Notes: generated by a model not told the origin, from the letters alone. 64,000 nt of DNA from Kaistia algarum (GCF_026343945.1 NZ_JAPKNJ010000002.1:496001-560000); one strand, 5' to 3'; shown: positions 1 to 10,627, numbered from the stretch's first letter. Made by a program: numbers and translations.

Positions 1-2
1 CC

Positions 3-1196
3 TATCGTCCGGACGGCGCCCCCTCCACCGACGATTTCGGTGCGTTCCTCCCCGGTCCGCGGCTGACGATGGCAGGCGCCTCCGAGGGGCCGCTTGCGGG
101 CCTCTCCTTCGCCGCCAAGGACCTGTTCGACGTCGCGGGTCACGTCACCGTCTGTGGTAGCCCGGATTGGGGCGCAACGCATCCTCCGGCGGCGCGTTCG
201 GCGACTGTCATCGAAAAATTGCTCGCCGCTGGCGGCTCGCTCGCCGGCAAGACCGTGACCGACGAAATCTCTCTCGGCTTGCTTGGCCGAAATCGACATT
301 ACGGCTCGCCGGTCAATCCGCGCGCCCCGGACCGCTACACCGGCGGCTCGTCGTCCGGCTCGGCCGCAGCCGTCGCCGGCGACCTCGTGTCGTTTGCGCT
401 CGGCTCCGACACGGGCGGCTCCATGCGTGTGCCGTCGAGCTATTGCGGCATCTATGGCATCCGCCCGACCCATGGCGCAATTCCGGTCGCTGGCCTGATG
501 ACGCAGGCACCCTCCTTCGACACAGCTGGTTTTTTCGCGGCCGATCCGGAGATTTTCGCCCGCGTCGGCGACGTGCTTCTGCCGGATGCTTCGCTCGGCG
601 AGATCGAGGAAGTGATCGTCGCTGAGGACGCGTTCGGCGCAGCCGATGCGGCGGTTAGCGCGGCGCTGAAGCCGGCCATCGAGCGCATTGCCACGCTGAT
701 CGGCGCAAGCCGAACCGAAATCGTCGCTGCCGAGGGCCTACGCGTCTGGAACGAGCATCATTGCTTCCTGCAGCATCCCGAATTCGCCAGGACCTTCGGC
801 CCGTGGGTCGACGCGATCGATCCGCGCCTCTCCTACGACGTCGCCAAGACAATCGCCAATGCGCGCGGCCTCCCGGATGCACCGAAGCGGGCGGCCGAGG
901 CGTTTCGTCCGCTGGTTCGCGAGCGGCTCGATGCGCTTCTGGATGGCAGGCGTGTGCTCTGCCTTCCGACGACGCCCACCACCGCCCTGCCCCGCGACCT
1001 CTCGCTCAGCGCCACAGGCGAGGCCTGCGACCGCATTGTCGACCTGACCTGCATCGCCGGCCTTACGGGCCTGCCACAGATCAGCCTACCGCTCGCGACT
1101 TCAGGCGGGCTGCCGATCGGATTGTCACTCATCGGGTGGCGGGGATCCGATCTTACCTTGCTCGACCTCGCCCGCCGTCTGGGATCGCCGCAGTGA
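3..1196 (+). CDS. Amidase-signature family protein (5' end outside window)
   Basis: An amidase-signature hydrolase expected to split a carboxamide into acid and ammonia. Counting from the ATG at 69, the Ser-cisSer-Lys triad is visible: Lys17 in FAAKDLFDVAG, the cis-Ser near 94 in TGGSSSGS, and the nucleophilic Ser118 in GSDTGGSMR. The frame stays open to the left edge, and the codons before that ATG read as a family-like lead-in (FLPGPRLTM), so the gene probably starts before base 1 and the ATG at 69 is internal. The short form resembles AMI1/indole-acetamide-type amidases, but the substrate cannot be read from sequence. Its stop overlaps the start of the next amidase by 4 bases. Confidence 0.85.
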   Translation, partial: YRPDGAPSTDDFGAFLPGPRLTMAGASEGPLAGLSFAAKDLFDVAGHVTVCGSPDWGATHPPAARSATVIEKLLAAGGSLAGKTVTDEISLGLLGRNRHYGSPVNPRAPDRYTGGSSSGSAAAVAGDLVSFALGSDTGGSMRVPSSYCGIYGIRPTHGAIPVAGLMTQAPSFDTAGFFAADPEIFARVGDVLLPDASLGEIEEVIVAEDAFGAADAAVSAALKPAIERIATLIGASRTEIVAAEGLRVWNEHHCFLQHPEFARTFGPWVDAIDPRLSYDVAKTIANARGLPDAPKRAAEAFRPLVRERLDALLDGRRVLCLPTTPTTALPRDLSLSATGEACDRIVDLTCIAGLTGLPQISLPLATSGGLPIGLSLIGWRGSDLTLLDLARRLGSPQ

Positions 1197-2593
1197 ACAC
1201 CGCGGAATATGCCGCGCAGGACGCGGTAGGCCTCGCCGGGCTGATTGCGCGCCGGGAGGTTTCGGCCGAAGAGCTCATCGACGCCACTATCGAAGCGATC
1301 GAGCGGCTGAACCCATCCCTGAATGCCGTCGTTCACCGCTTCTATGACGAGGCTCGTGCCGCCCTACGCGCTGGTCTGCCGGGCGGGCGGTTCCATGGCG
1401 TGCCCTTCCTGCTCAAGGACCTCGATGTCGCGATGCGCGGCGTGCCGCTCTCCGAGGGCAGCCGGCTGATGTCGGACTATATACCCGATTTCGACGCCAC
1501 GATCGTCGCGCGCTACAGGGCGGCTGGCCTTGTCATCCTGGGCCGCACGAACTCCGCCGAACTCGGCCTATCCTTCACGACGGAGCCGCTCGCCCACGGC
1601 CCCACGCGCCATCCCCTCGATTCCCGTCTCTCGCCCGGCGGCTCCAGCGGCGGCTCGGCCGCCGCGGTGGCGTCCGGCATGGTGCCGATGGCGCATGCGA
1701 CCGATGGCGGCGGCTCGATCCGCCAGCCGGCCGCGCTGACGGGACTGTTCGGCTTGAAGCCCACCCGCGGCCGCACGCCGCCCGGCCCCGATCGCAGCGA
1801 GATCTTCTTCGGCATATCGGTCGGCCACGCGATCACGCGAACCGTCCGCGACAGCGCAGCGCTGCTGGACGCGACATGCGGCCATGAGCCGGGTGCGGTC
1901 TTCACGCCCCCGGAGCCTGCATTCACATATGAATCGATGGTCGAACGCGAACCGCCGCGCTTGCGCATGGCTTTGCAGTCCGAGCCATTCAACGGCGCCA
2001 CGGTAGACAAAGCCTGCCGCGCCGCCTTGGACAACGCCGCGCGACTGATGGAAGCCATGGGCCATCACGTCGAGTTTGCGAGACCCGATCTTTCCGGTCT
2101 GGATTTTGGCCCGGCAACCGCGCTGCTCGCCGGCGCCTTCACGGCGGACAAGGTCGAGGCCTATGCGGCGAAGGCCGGGATCGCCGACCCCTACAGCCTG
2201 CTCGAACCCGCGCACGCCGCCTTCGTTCGCGAATCGCAACCGCGCTCCGCTCGCGACGCGGTGGCGGCCCTCGAAATCGTGCGTGCCGTCGAACGGCGCT
2301 ATGCTGGATTTTTCGAGCGGTGGGACGTCATCCTCTCGCCGGTCACCGCCACGTCCGAATTGCCACTGGGATGGCTCAGCGCGGAGGTTGGCGATCTGGC
2401 GGAAGTCGGCCGCCGCGCCGCCGCTCATGCTCCCTTCACAGCGCCCTACAACCTCGCCGGCGTGCCCGCCATGAGCGTTCCCTTCCCCCAGCAAGGCAAG
2501 CCGGTAGGCGTCCAGTTCGCCGCCGCCTTCGGCCGCGAGGATCTGCTCTTCAGCCTGGCGGCAGCCATCGAACGAGCCAAGCCTTGGATGTGA
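1193..2593 (+). CDS. Amidase-signature family protein (second of a coupled pair)
   Basis: A second amidase, 466 residues from a GTG start inside the GTGA overlap with the upstream amidase stop. The open frame extends further upstream, but that part only shadows the first gene. The triad is intact: Lys75 in FLLKDLD, the cis-Ser near 151 in SPGGSSGGS, and the nucleophile Ser175 in TDGGGSIRQPA. The sequence class is close to that of 6-aminohexanoate-cyclic-dimer hydrolases and other general amidases. The two proteins are clearly different from each other, so this is not a fresh tandem duplication. Translational coupling implies a joint role, perhaps successive or paired amide hydrolysis; the substrate is unknown. 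Confidence 0.87.
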   Translation: MNTAEYAAQDAVGLAGLIARREVSAEELIDATIEAIERLNPSLNAVVHRFYDEARAALRAGLPGGRFHGVPFLLKDLDVAMRGVPLSEGSRLMSDYIPDFDATIVARYRAAGLVILGRTNSAELGLSFTTEPLAHGPTRHPLDSRLSPGGSSGGSAAAVASGMVPMAHATDGGGSIRQPAALTGLFGLKPTRGRTPPGPDRSEIFFGISVGHAITRTVRDSAALLDATCGHEPGAVFTPPEPAFTYESMVEREPPRLRMALQSEPFNGATVDKACRAALDNAARLMEAMGHHVEFARPDLSGLDFGPATALLAGAFTADKVEAYAAKAGIADPYSLLEPAHAAFVRESQPRSARDAVAALEIVRAVERRYAGFFERWDVILSPVTATSELPLGWLSAEVGDLAEVGRRAAAHAPFTAPYNLAGVPAMSVPFPQQGKPVGVQFAAAFGREDLLFSLAAAIERAKPWM

Positions 2594-2704
2594 GGCGTGG
2601 CGGCCTCTCGAAGCGTGGCCAGCCGGGTCGCTGAAGCGCGTCCGGCGTGCCATCGGAGGGACAGCAGCGCAGAACGCGGAAATAAAGCTGGCATCTCGAA
2701 AATT

Positions 2705-2781
2705 TGGTCGGAGTGGCCGGATTTGAACCGACGACCCCCTGTCCCCCAGACAGGTGCGCTACCAGGCTGCGCTACACTCCG
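2705..2781 (-). tRNA. tRNA-Pro (anticodon GGG)
   Basis: A 77-base cloverleaf on the minus strand. The acceptor arm CGGAGTG pairs with CACTCCG, followed by discriminator A and an encoded CCA. The D-arm contains AGCCTGGTAGCGC, the anticodon stem CCTGT/ACAGG encloses the loop CTGGGGG (anticodon GGG, reading CCC/CCU), and the T-arm contains GGTTCAAATCC. Position 1 is C, as is normal for proline tRNAs. It lies downstream of merR on the same strand, a common rhizobial arrangement. Confidence 0.96.
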
Positions 2782-2896
2782 ATCCGTGCTCGTTCCGGTG
2801 CGTTGGAACGGCCCTGGTTGCCGCGTCGACGTCTGCGTCGGCGACGCGCCGCTGTTAGCATGATTGGCTTTGGCTTGTCACCGCCAAATCGCGTCG

Positions 2897-3739
2897 TCAG
2901 CGCGACTGATCGAGCAGGCGCTTGCATTCGAGCAGTTCGGCCAGCGTGGCTTGCAGCAATTCCCTGTCTTCGCGCGGCAGACCTGCCGGGGCGATGCCGG
3001 AACCATGGGACGACGCGGCCACGGAATGGGACTCGGCCACAGCCGCCTGCGGCACCTGCAGCTTTGGATCGCGCCTCTGCTCGGCCCGGGGCGGTCGGAA
3101 CGGATCTTCCTCGGGCACGCTGACGCCGCCCCGATCGGGGGGCGGCGGGCTGGCGGCAATGAGCGGGGGCAGATAGGTCTCGAAATCGTCCGGCTCATCC
3201 GGCGGCGCGGCCGGAAAATTCGAAACATTCGGGGTCGGCTCGGGCGATGCCTTGACGGCGGGCGGCGCGCGATCGGCCGGACGTGGCTGCGCTGGTCGCG
3301 TCTCGAAGACCGGCTCGCGACGCTCGGCGCGCACGCTGGCACGATCCGGTGTCCCTGGCCGTGGCGAGCGCTCGTCCTTGCCCTGGGGTGCCTCGAAGAT
3401 CGGCTCGTCGTCCTCTGCCACGACATCCGCCGGAACAGGATCCAGTCGACCATCCTTCGCGAAAGCGGCAACGTGGCGCAGGCCCTGCTCTTTCAGGATC
3501 CGCTGCACGCCCTTGATCGTATAGCCCTCGCCATAGAGCAGACGGCGGATACCGCGCAGAAGCTCCACGTCATCGGGCCGGTAATAGCGGCGGCCGCCGC
3601 CGCGCTTCATCGGCTTGATCTGCGTGAAGCGCGTTTCCCAGAAACGCAGGACGTGTTGCGGCAGGTCGAGTTCTTCGGCCACCTCGCTTATCGTCCGAAA
3701 CGCATCGGGACCCTTCGACAAGGGCGAACCCTCCGCCAT
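2897..3739 (-). CDS. MerR family transcriptional regulator
   Basis: A 280-residue regulator. Residues about 14-85 form a MerR-type winged helix-turn-helix ([21 protein letters not shown], then [22 protein letters not shown]). The remainder is a long Pro/Asp/Arg-rich, probably disordered linker with a short helix at the C-terminus ([19 protein letters not shown]) that may act as a dimerisation element. No metal- or drug-binding domain is visible, so the signal sensed is unknown. It follows ihfA on the same strand after 47 bases, an arrangement common in Hyphomicrobiales, which suggests a housekeeping rather than resistance role. Confidence 0.88.
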   Translation of the reverse strand: MAEGSPLSKGPDAFRTISEVAEELDLPQHVLRFWETRFTQIKPMKRGGGRRYYRPDDVELLRGIRRLLYGEGYTIKGVQRILKEQGLRHVAAFAKDGRLDPVPADVVAEDDEPIFEAPQGKDERSPRPGTPDRASVRAERREPVFETRPAQPRPADRAPPAVKASPEPTPNVSNFPAAPPDEPDDFETYLPPLIAASPPPPDRGGVSVPEEDPFRPPRAEQRRDPKLQVPQAAVAESHSVAASSHGSGIAPAGLPREDRELLQATLAELLECKRLLDQSR

Positions 3740-3786
3740 TCAGGAGCCGGCCGACAAAGCAGTTGCAGCTTTGCCGGAAGCCGCAC

Positions 3787-4116
3787 TCAATCCTCCAGCT
3801 CCTCAGCCGAGCCGTTAGGAAGAAGCGTACCATTGATACGGTGCTTCAGCACATTGCTGGGCTTGAATACCATGACGCGGCGCGGAGAAATCGGCACTTC
3901 CTCGCCCGTCTTTGGATTGCGGCCGATGCGCTCGCCCTTGGAGCGGACAAGGAAAGAACCGAACGAGGAAAGCTTCACAGCCTCGCCGCGCACTATGCAA
4001 TCACTGATTTCATCAAGAACCAGCTCCACGAGGTCAGCGGATTCCGTTCGCGACAGTCCAACCTTCTGATAGACCGCCTCGCAAAGATCGGCACGCGTAA
4101 CCGTCTTGCCCGTCAT
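3787..4116 (-). CDS. ihfA: Integration host factor subunit alpha
   Basis: A 109-residue DNA-bending protein of the HU/IHF family. Hallmarks are the N-terminal [19 protein letters not shown], the beta-arm segment [23 protein letters not shown] and the expected length. I chose the ATG at 4116. A TTG five codons upstream (4131) keeps the frame open, but the homologous N-terminus begins at [11 protein letters not shown] alpha pairs with IHF beta, encoded elsewhere, to bend DNA at promoters and recombination sites. It sits between fabH and merR on the minus strand. Confidence 0.95.
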   Translation of the reverse strand: MTGKTVTRADLCEAVYQKVGLSRTESADLVELVLDEISDCIVRGEAVKLSSFGSFLVRSKGERIGRNPKTGEEVPISPRRVMVFKPSNVLKHRINGTLLPNGSAEELED

Positions 4117-4240
4117 GGCGTTAATTTCCAATCTGTTCCTTCGGCAATGCGTTCCCGGCCCCTTGAGGATGGAGCCTATTGTGAGACCCGGTGCCGGTCA
4201 ACGACCTTGATCGTAAGACACGGTTTTGTCTCGCAATTCC

Positions 4241-5218
4241 CTACCAGCGCAGCAGGCTGGATCCCCAGGTGAAACCGCCGCCCATCGCTTCGAGAAGCAC
4301 GAGGTCGCCGCGCTTGATGCGCCCGTCGTCGCGGGCAACCGAGAGCGCGAGCGGGATCGAGGCAGCCGAGGTGTTGCCGTGATCGGCCACCGTTCGCACA
4401 ACCTTCTCGCTCGCAATCCCCAGTTTCCGCGCGCTGCCGTCGATGATGCGGATATTGGCCTGGTGCGGGACGAACCAGTCGATGTCGTCGGCGGAATAGC
4501 CGGTCGCGTGGAACGCATCCTCGATGACGTCGGTGATCATGCCGACGGCATATTTGAAGACCTCGCGGCCCTCCATGCGAAGATGGCCGACCGTACCGGT
4601 CGATGATGGCCCGCCATCGACATAGAGCTTTTCGCGGTGGCGGCCATCGGAGCGCAGATGTGTCGTCAGTACGCCGCGATCCTCGCGCGTGCCGCTTTCG
4701 ACCGAGGCAGCGAGCACCACCGCGCCGGCGCCATCACCAAAGAGCACGCAGGTGGTGCGATCCGTCCAGTCGAGGATGCGCGAAAAGGTCTCGGCGCCGA
4801 TCACGAGGATTCGCTTCGCCTGGCTGGCCCGGATGAAAGCATCGGCCGTCGACAGCCCATAGACGAAGCCGGAGCAGACCGCCTGCAGATCGAACGCCGC
4901 GCCGTGCTCCATGCCGAGCTTGCGCTGGACCGTGACGGCGGTCGAGGGAAAGGTGTCGTCGGGCGTTGCCGTAGCGACGATGATCAGGTCGATATCGCCG
5001 ATCGTGAGCCCGGCATCGGCGAGTGCCGCCTTGGCCGCTGCCGTCGCGAGGTCAGACGTCAGCTCGCCCTCGGCGGCGATGTGCCGCGCCCGGATGCCGG
5101 TGCGCTGGACGATCCAGTCATCCGATGTTTCCACCATGGTGGACAGCTCGAGATTGGTAAGGCGTTTCTCGGGCAGATAGCCGCCACAACCCAGCACCAC
5201 CGATCGTATGAAACTCAC
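4241..5218 (-). CDS. fabH: Beta-ketoacyl-ACP synthase III
   Basis: A 325-residue condensing enzyme that starts fatty-acid synthesis by joining acetyl-CoA to malonyl-ACP. The catalytic triad is visible: Cys115 in DLQAVCSGF, His in [10 protein letters not shown] (about 252) and Asn in [11 protein letters not shown] (about 282). The full family length is present. Its start overlaps the plsX stop by 4 bases (ATGA), so the two are translationally coupled, linking acyl-chain initiation to phospholipid acylation. ihfA follows about 125 bases downstream. Confidence 0.97.
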   Translation of the reverse strand: MSFIRSVVLGCGGYLPEKRLTNLELSTMVETSDDWIVQRTGIRARHIAAEGELTSDLATAAAKAALADAGLTIGDIDLIIVATATPDDTFPSTAVTVQRKLGMEHGAAFDLQAVCSGFVYGLSTADAFIRASQAKRILVIGAETFSRILDWTDRTTCVLFGDGAGAVVLAASVESGTREDRGVLTTHLRSDGRHREKLYVDGGPSSTGTVGHLRMEGREVFKYAVGMITDVIEDAFHATGYSADDIDWFVPHQANIRIIDGSARKLGIASEKVVRTVADHGNTSAASIPLALSVARDDGRIKRGDLVLLEAMGGGFTWGSSLLRW

Positions 5219-6276
5219 GACACACCTTCGTCCGCGGTCACGGTCACATCCCGCGCGAAGCTGGCGCGGTGATAGTCGCCGAGATCCTGTTCAATCTTGG
5301 CCAGGAGGCCGTTCTTCGCCATGCTGTAGCCGACTTCGATGGCATTCGCGAAGCCGACACCGTCCGTTCCGCCATGGCTCTTGATGACGATGCCATTCAG
5401 TCCGAGCAGCACGCCGCCATTGGAGGCGCGGGGATCGAGCTTGTGGCGAAGCTCGCGGAAGGCGCCGCGGGCCAGCAGATAGCCGAGACGCCCGAGCAGC
5501 GTGCGGCTCATCGCATCGCGCAGATAGGAACCGATCTGGCGGGCGGTTCCCTCGGCTGTCTTGAGCGCGATGTTGCCGGCGAAGGCCTCGGTCACGACGA
5601 CGTCGACCGTGCCCCGGCCAATATCATCGCCCTCGACGAAGCCGACATATTCGAGCTGCTGGAGATTCGCTTCCTTGAGGAGTTGTCCCGCGACGCGAAT
5701 CTCCTCAAGGCCCTTCATCTCTTCCACGCCGATATTGAGCAGGCCGACGGTCGGCCGTTCGACGTCGAGAAGCGCGCGCGCCATCGCGCCGCCCATCATG
5801 GCGAAGTCGATGAGTTGCTGGGCGTCGGCATTGATCGTCGCGCCGACATCGAGCACGACGCTCTCGCCGCGTATCGTCGGCCAGAGCGCCGCGAGCGCTG
5901 GCCGTTCGATGCCGGCCATGGTGCGCAGGCAGAATTTCGACATCGCCATCAGGGCGCCAGTATTGCCGGCCGATAGCGCGACGTCCGCATCGCCCTTCTT
6001 CACGGCTTCCAGCGCGCGCCACATGCTCGACTTCCAGCGCCCCTTGCGAAGGGCCTGGCTCGGCTTGTCGTCCATCTGGACGGTGATTTCGCAATGCGTG
6101 AAGGTCGAAGCGGCCTTCACCTTCGGATAGGCTTCCAGAAGCGGCAGGACGACCGCCGCCTCGCCGAAAAGATGGAAGAGGAGGTCCGGGCGCCGCACCA
6201 GGGCGATGTCCGATCCGGCGAGGACCGTCGACGGTCCATTGTCGCCGCCCATGGCGTCGATCGCGATTCTAACCAT
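5215..6276 (-). CDS. plsX: Phosphate acyltransferase PlsX
   Basis: A 353-residue acyl-ACP:phosphate transacylase that makes acyl-phosphate for the PlsY glycerol-3-phosphate acyltransferase. The family N-terminus [14 protein letters not shown] is clear, as are [12 protein letters not shown] and the C-terminal [20 protein letters not shown]. It is coupled to fabH. In many bacteria rpmF lies between yceD and plsX. Here the 114 bases between plsX and the upstream DUF177 gene contain no rpmF. Confidence 0.97.
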   Translation of the reverse strand: MVRIAIDAMGGDNGPSTVLAGSDIALVRRPDLLFHLFGEAAVVLPLLEAYPKVKAASTFTHCEITVQMDDKPSQALRKGRWKSSMWRALEAVKKGDADVALSAGNTGALMAMSKFCLRTMAGIERPALAALWPTIRGESVVLDVGATINADAQQLIDFAMMGGAMARALLDVERPTVGLLNIGVEEMKGLEEIRVAGQLLKEANLQQLEYVGFVEGDDIGRGTVDVVVTEAFAGNIALKTAEGTARQIGSYLRDAMSRTLLGRLGYLLARGAFRELRHKLDPRASNGGVLLGLNGIVIKSHGGTDGVGFANAIEVGYSMAKNGLLAKIEQDLGDYHRASFARDVTVTADEGVS

Positions 6277-6390
6277 TCCGTCCCTTTACCGCGGCCCCGG
6301 CAGCGCCGTTCCGCAACTGGGCCCGACGACTCCGCCGCAAAATAGCGATTTCGCAGGATCGCACAAACTGGTTTCGGCAGACGCCGGGAT

Positions 6391-6933
6391 TCATTTGTCC
6401 TTGAGGCGCGACAATGCCGCGAATGGCGAAGGCTGCCGCCCCGACTCGCTCGCCGCCGGGTCGTCGATCTTGGCGCCCTCGGCTCGCGGATAGGGATCGA
6501 GGGCGAGCACGAGTTGCTCGACCAATATCGGCCCCAGATCGAGTACGGGGCCGTTGAGATCTTCCGGCGGGTCGTCCTTGTCGAACTCGACGATCACCTC
6601 GGCCTCCGCGACCGTGCGGGGGGCCGCCGAGCGCGACCCTGGCGGAAGGAAGGTTAAGCGGAACGGCTCATCGATCACTTGCCGCACAGGTTCCAGCGTC
6701 ACGACGCAGGCCTGCGACGCAGTCGCTCGCAAGCGCCCTTCGATCAGGACCCCATCCTTGGACCAACTCTCGATGCTCATCTGCGCATCCAGCCGTTCCA
6801 GGCCCACGATGCCGAGAAACGCCACGATCGCGTCCCGCTCGGCCGCGCTTGCCGAAGCGCTCTCCTGGATCGGATCGTTTCCGAGGCGTCGCGTGTCGAA
6901 GGGTCGGTGAAAATCAACGATATCTGCTGTCAT
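6391..6933 (-). CDS. YceD/DUF177 family protein
   Basis: A 180-residue acidic protein of the YceD family, whose members are linked to 23S rRNA accumulation and are usually encoded near rpmF/plsX. Visible signs are the segment VVTLEPVRQVIDEPFRLTFLP followed by an Asp/Glu-rich stretch (EVIVEFDKDDPPEDLNGPV) and DLGPILVEQLVLALDPYPR, all typical of the family. Its start overlaps the stop of the upstream bc1 chaperone gene by 4 bases, and plsX lies 114 bases downstream. Confidence 0.88.
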   Translation of the reverse strand: MTADIVDFHRPFDTRRLGNDPIQESASASAAERDAIVAFLGIVGLERLDAQMSIESWSKDGVLIEGRLRATASQACVVTLEPVRQVIDEPFRLTFLPPGSRSAAPRTVAEAEVIVEFDKDDPPEDLNGPVLDLGPILVEQLVLALDPYPRAEGAKIDDPAASESGRQPSPFAALSRLKDK

Positions 6934-7487
6934 GCCGCCGCCTGCCGTCCAGCCTCGCCGGGATCGGGAAACGCGATCCGCCCACCCAGAATGTCGTCTA
7001 TCGGCAGTTCCGCAAGGGCGGCCGACGCAACGCGCACATACTGGGCGAGATGGGCTGCGTGCCCCTGACCGTCCGAACCGGGAAAGACGTTCCGCTCGAT
7101 CGCTTCTGCCAGCCCCGCATCATCCGCCGCGTCGATTGCCGAATCATACGCACCAACCCGGCCGTAAAAGGACTCGGCCATCTTGTTGAGCTTCTTCGGC
7201 ACGCCGAAATCGCCGACGCCCATTTCCCGCAAGTTCCGGTCCATGTCCGCTAGGAAGACATCGAACACGGCCTGGCCGATCTGGCGCTGGTCTTCGGTTG
7301 CCGACTTCAATCGATGCAGGAACAGGAATGCGTGCAGCACGATCATGTCGAAACGGCCATCGACCGTGTCCGGCACGCCAAAAACGCTATAGAGCGCCGG
7401 TTGACGCGCTTGCGCCACGATCGCGCCGTAAAGCGAATATGCAATGGATTCGTTGTTGCGCCGACGGGCGAACAGGCGTGGAAACAT
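6930..7487 (-). CDS. Ubiquinol-cytochrome c chaperone (UQCC/CBP3-like)
   Basis: A 185-residue protein of the ubiquinol-cytochrome c chaperone family, predicted to help assemble the cytochrome bc1 complex. Visible family signs include SIAYSLYGAIVAQARQPALY, a helical run with FLHRLK and the segment FLADMDRNLREMGVGDFGVP. I chose the ATG at 7487 because GGAGG lies 4 bases before it and the family begins near MFPRLFARR; the frame could start at 7574. It is divergent from bamE, a pairing common in Hyphomicrobiales, and overlaps the DUF177 gene downstream. Confidence 0.85.
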   Translation of the reverse strand: MFPRLFARRRNNESIAYSLYGAIVAQARQPALYSVFGVPDTVDGRFDMIVLHAFLFLHRLKSATEDQRQIGQAVFDVFLADMDRNLREMGVGDFGVPKKLNKMAESFYGRVGAYDSAIDAADDAGLAEAIERNVFPGSDGQGHAAHLAQYVRVASAALAELPIDDILGGRIAFPDPGEAGRQAAA

Positions 7488-7630
7488 TCGGCCTCCAATT
7501 CGGACGGCCATCGAAGGCCGGGTTTCGCCGGCATCCGACGGTGGTTCCCAGAGCGGTACGAGGAACGTTGCCACGAGCCCTAGCGCAGGCTAGGGAGATT
7601 GCCAACCGGGGAATGGTTCAGGAGAGAGCA

Positions 7631-8158
7631 ATGCTATTTGGCGTATCGGCCCGGAAGCCCGGCACCGGCGTGACGGCGCGACATGTCGGGGCCGGCATGC
7701 TGCTCCTTGCGGCTGTCACATCGCTTTCGGGATGCGGCTCCAACGGCATCATCAAGTCCAATGTCGTCGGCGGATTGAACGAGACCTACCATGCGGGCTT
7801 CGTCATGCCCGATAACGGCCTGGAGCAGATACCGATCGGCGCCAGCCGCGACCAGGTGCAGATCGTGCTCGGCTCGCCCTCGACGACAGCCGATTTCGGC
7901 GGCGAGGTCTGGTATTACATCAGCCAGACCCGTACGCGGAAGGTGCTCTTCGCCAACCAGAAGATCGTCGAACAGCGCGTTCTCGCCATCTATTTCGACA
8001 AGAAAAACAATATCGAGCGCATCGGGAATTACGGCCTGAAGGACGGCAAGGTCTTCGACTTCGTTTCGCAGACGACGCCGACCGGCGGCAAGGACCAGGG
8101 CTTCCTGGAGCAGATCCTCACCGGCGCCCTCAATGTCGGAAGCCCGCTCGGCGGCTGA
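7631..8158 (+). CDS. bamE: Outer-membrane assembly lipoprotein BamE (SmpA/OmlA)
   Basis: A 175-residue lipoprotein of the BAM complex that supports folding of outer-membrane barrels. A signal peptide ends in the lipobox LSGC, with the lipidated Cys near residue 36. The BamE domain follows (IPIGASRDQVQIVLGSPS, then GGEVWYYISQ). A GGAGAGAG ribosome site precedes the ATG at 7631. The C-terminal tail is Gly/Gln-rich. It is divergent from the bc1 chaperone gene and ends at a strong terminator. Confidence 0.93.
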   Translation: MLFGVSARKPGTGVTARHVGAGMLLLAAVTSLSGCGSNGIIKSNVVGGLNETYHAGFVMPDNGLEQIPIGASRDQVQIVLGSPSTTADFGGEVWYYISQTRTRKVLFANQKIVEQRVLAIYFDKKNNIERIGNYGLKDGKVFDFVSQTTPTGGKDQGFLEQILTGALNVGSPLGG

Positions 8159-8186
8159 TCCGCCAGGGCATCGAGAAGAATCAGAA

Positions 8187-8220
8187 GGGCCGCCGGATCC
8201 ATCCGGCGGCCCTTTTCTTT
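8187..8220 (+). terminator. Rho-independent terminator between bamE and hppA
   Basis: A perfect 12-bp stem GGGCCGCCGGAT / ATCCGGCGGCCC with a 2-base nominal loop, followed by TTTTCTTT. The left side is A-rich, so it can also serve the convergent hppA gene that ends at 8234. Confidence 0.93.
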
Positions 8221-8233
8221 GCGACGAGGCGCC

Positions 8234-10378
8234 TCAGTGATGCGCCAGCACGGCCAGCAGCAACAGCGCGACGATATTGGTGATCTTGATCGCCGGATTG
8301 ACCGCCGGACCCGCCGTATCCTTGTAGGGGTCGCCGACGGTATCGCCCGTCACCGACGCCTTGTGCGCGTCGGAGCCCTTGTAGTGGGTGACGCCGTTGG
8401 CATCGGTGAAGCCGTCTTCGAACGACTTTTTAGCATTGTCCCAGGCGCCGCCGCCCGAGGTCATCGAGATCGCGACGAAGAGGCCGGTGACGATAACGCC
8501 GAGCAGCATCGCGCCGACGGCCGAGAACGCCTCGCTCTTTCCCGCGATCCAGTAGATCACGAAATAGACGACGATCGGCGCCAGCACCGGCAGCAACGAG
8601 GGAACCACCATCTCGCGGATGGCGGCTTTGGTCAGGATGTCCACCGCCTTGCCATAGTCTGGCTTGTCGGTACCCGCCATGATCCCCGGCTTCTCCCGAA
8701 ACTGGCGACGAACCTCCTCGACGATCGCGCCGGCCGCGCGGCCGACGGCCGTCATGGTGATGCCGCCGAAGATGTAGGGGATCAGGCCGCCCAGCAGCAG
8801 CCCGACCACGACATAGGGATTGGACAGCGTGAAGTCCGGTATGATGCCCTTGAAGTACTGGAACGCCGTCGCCCCCTCCTTGTTCGCCTCGGCGATGAAA
8901 TAGGAGAGGTCGTAGTTGTAAGCGGCGAACAGCACGAGCGCGCCGAGGCCGGCCGAGCCAATGGCATAACCCTTGGTGACGGCCTTGGTCGTGTTGCCGA
9001 CCGCATCGAGCGCATCCGTCGACTTGCGGACCTCCTTCGGCAGGCCTGCCATCTCGGCAATGCCGCCCGCATTGTCGGTGACCGGCCCGAAGGCGTCGAG
9101 CGCCACCACCATGCCGGCGAGGCCCAGCATGGTCGAGACGGCGATCGCCGTGCCGAACAGGCCGGCGAGCGAATAGGTCACGATGATGCCGAGGACGATG
9201 ATGAGCGTCGGCACCGCCGTCGCCTCCAGAGAGACAGCCAGACCCTGGATGACGTTGGTGCCGTGGCCGGTGACGGAGGCCTGGCTGATGGAGCGGACCG
9301 GCCGATAGCCGATGCCGGTATAGTATTCCGTGATCCAGACGATGCCGCCGGTGACGGCGAGGCCGGCGAGACCGCAGAAGAACAGGTTGAGGCCGGTGAT
9401 CGACGTGCCGCCGACCGTGCCGATCTCGCCCCAGCCGACGAGCAGCTGCGTTGCCACGGCAAGGCCGACGATCGACAGCAGCGCCGAGGCGATGAAGCCC
9501 TTATAGAGCGCGCCCATGATCGACTGGTTGGCGCCGAGCTTCACGAAGAACGTGCCGGCAATCGAGGTCAGGATGCACGCGGCGCCGATGCCGAGCGGAT
9601 AGAGCATGATGTTCGGCAGGTTCGGCGAGCCGACGAAGAAGATCGCCGAGAGCACCATGGTAGCGACCAGCGTCACGGCATAGGTCTCGAACAGGTCGGC
9701 GGCCATGCCGGCGCAGTCGCCGACATTGTCGCCGACATTATCGGCGATCGTGGCGGGGTTGCGGGGATCATCCTCCGGAATGCCGGCCTCGACCTTGCCG
9801 ACGAGATCGCCGCCGACGTCGGCGCCCTTGGTGAAGATGCCGCCGCCGAGGCGGGCGAAGATCGAAATCAGCGACGCGCCGAAGCCAAGCGCGACCATGG
9901 CGTCGATGACGGCGCGGTCATTCGGCGCATAGCCGGCGAAACCGGTCAGGATCCAGTAGTAGACGGCGACGCCGAGGAGGGCGAGGCCGGCGACCAGCAT
10001 GCCGGTGATGGCGCCCGACTTGAAGGCGATCTCGAGCCCCTCACCGAGGCTCTTGGTCGCTGCCTGGGCCGTGCGCACATTGGCTCGCACCGAGACATTC
10101 ATGCCCACGAAGCCGGCCAGCCCGGAGAGGATGGCGCCAATGGCAAAGCCGATCGCGACGGAGAGCGACAGAAGCAGCCAGATGATGATGAACATGACGA
10201 CGCCGACGACGGTAATCGTCAGATATTGCCGCCTGAGATAGGCGCTCGCCCCCTCGCGAATCGCCGCGGCGATCTCCTGCATTCGCGCCGAGCCCGCATC
10301 CGCGGCGAGCACGGATCGCGTCGCCCATGCGCCATAGGCGAGTGCTATCAACGCACACAATATTATCAAATAGATCAC
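8234..10378 (-). CDS. hppA: K+-independent proton-translocating membrane pyrophosphatase
   Basis: A 714-residue integral membrane protein (about 16 helices) that hydrolyses pyrophosphate and pumps H+. Pyrophosphate-binding motifs are intact: [32 protein letters not shown] and [15 protein letters not shown]. The key position reads [10 protein letters not shown], with Lys and Thr at the sites that are Ala and Gly in K+-dependent enzymes, so K+ independence is expected. I chose the GTG at 10378 because GGAGG lies 9 bases upstream and the family N-terminus [12 protein letters not shown] follows. The frame runs on to 10519, but those residues are not family-like. Confidence 0.97.
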   Translation of the reverse strand: MIYLIILCALIALAYGAWATRSVLAADAGSARMQEIAAAIREGASAYLRRQYLTITVVGVVMFIIIWLLLSLSVAIGFAIGAILSGLAGFVGMNVSVRANVRTAQAATKSLGEGLEIAFKSGAITGMLVAGLALLGVAVYYWILTGFAGYAPNDRAVIDAMVALGFGASLISIFARLGGGIFTKGADVGGDLVGKVEAGIPEDDPRNPATIADNVGDNVGDCAGMAADLFETYAVTLVATMVLSAIFFVGSPNLPNIMLYPLGIGAACILTSIAGTFFVKLGANQSIMGALYKGFIASALLSIVGLAVATQLLVGWGEIGTVGGTSITGLNLFFCGLAGLAVTGGIVWITEYYTGIGYRPVRSISQASVTGHGTNVIQGLAVSLEATAVPTLIIVLGIIVTYSLAGLFGTAIAVSTMLGLAGMVVALDAFGPVTDNAGGIAEMAGLPKEVRKSTDALDAVGNTTKAVTKGYAIGSAGLGALVLFAAYNYDLSYFIAEANKEGATAFQYFKGIIPDFTLSNPYVVVGLLLGGLIPYIFGGITMTAVGRAAGAIVEEVRRQFREKPGIMAGTDKPDYGKAVDILTKAAIREMVVPSLLPVLAPIVVYFVIYWIAGKSEAFSAVGAMLLGVIVTGLFVAISMTSGGGAWDNAKKSFEDGFTDANGVTHYKGSDAHKASVTGDTVGDPYKDTAGPAVNPAIKITNIVALLLLAVLAHH

Positions 10379-10627
10379 GTCGTCGTTCCTCCAATTGCCG
10401 GTATCGGCACGCCAGTCGCGAGCGGCGCCGCGCCCCCCGGACGACGCGGCGGGAAAAGCAGCCGTCCTCCCGGCATTTCCCCGTTTTCCAAGTTGAGAAC
10501 GCATTTCCGAATCGGTCAAGCGAATGCTGAATCGCGCCGAGTTTTGGGTTTGCAGATGCGCGCGAACTCCCGCTAATGTTGCAGAGCCTCGCTGGGACGG
10601 GGCACTTTCGTTCCAGTGGGGAAGAAC

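Noticed and set aside
8219..10576. A 785-residue open frame on the plus strand across hppA
   Set aside because: It lies antisense to hppA. Its composition is extremely rich in Asp, Arg, Gly and His with no domain, as expected for the reverse frame of a GC-rich membrane-protein gene.
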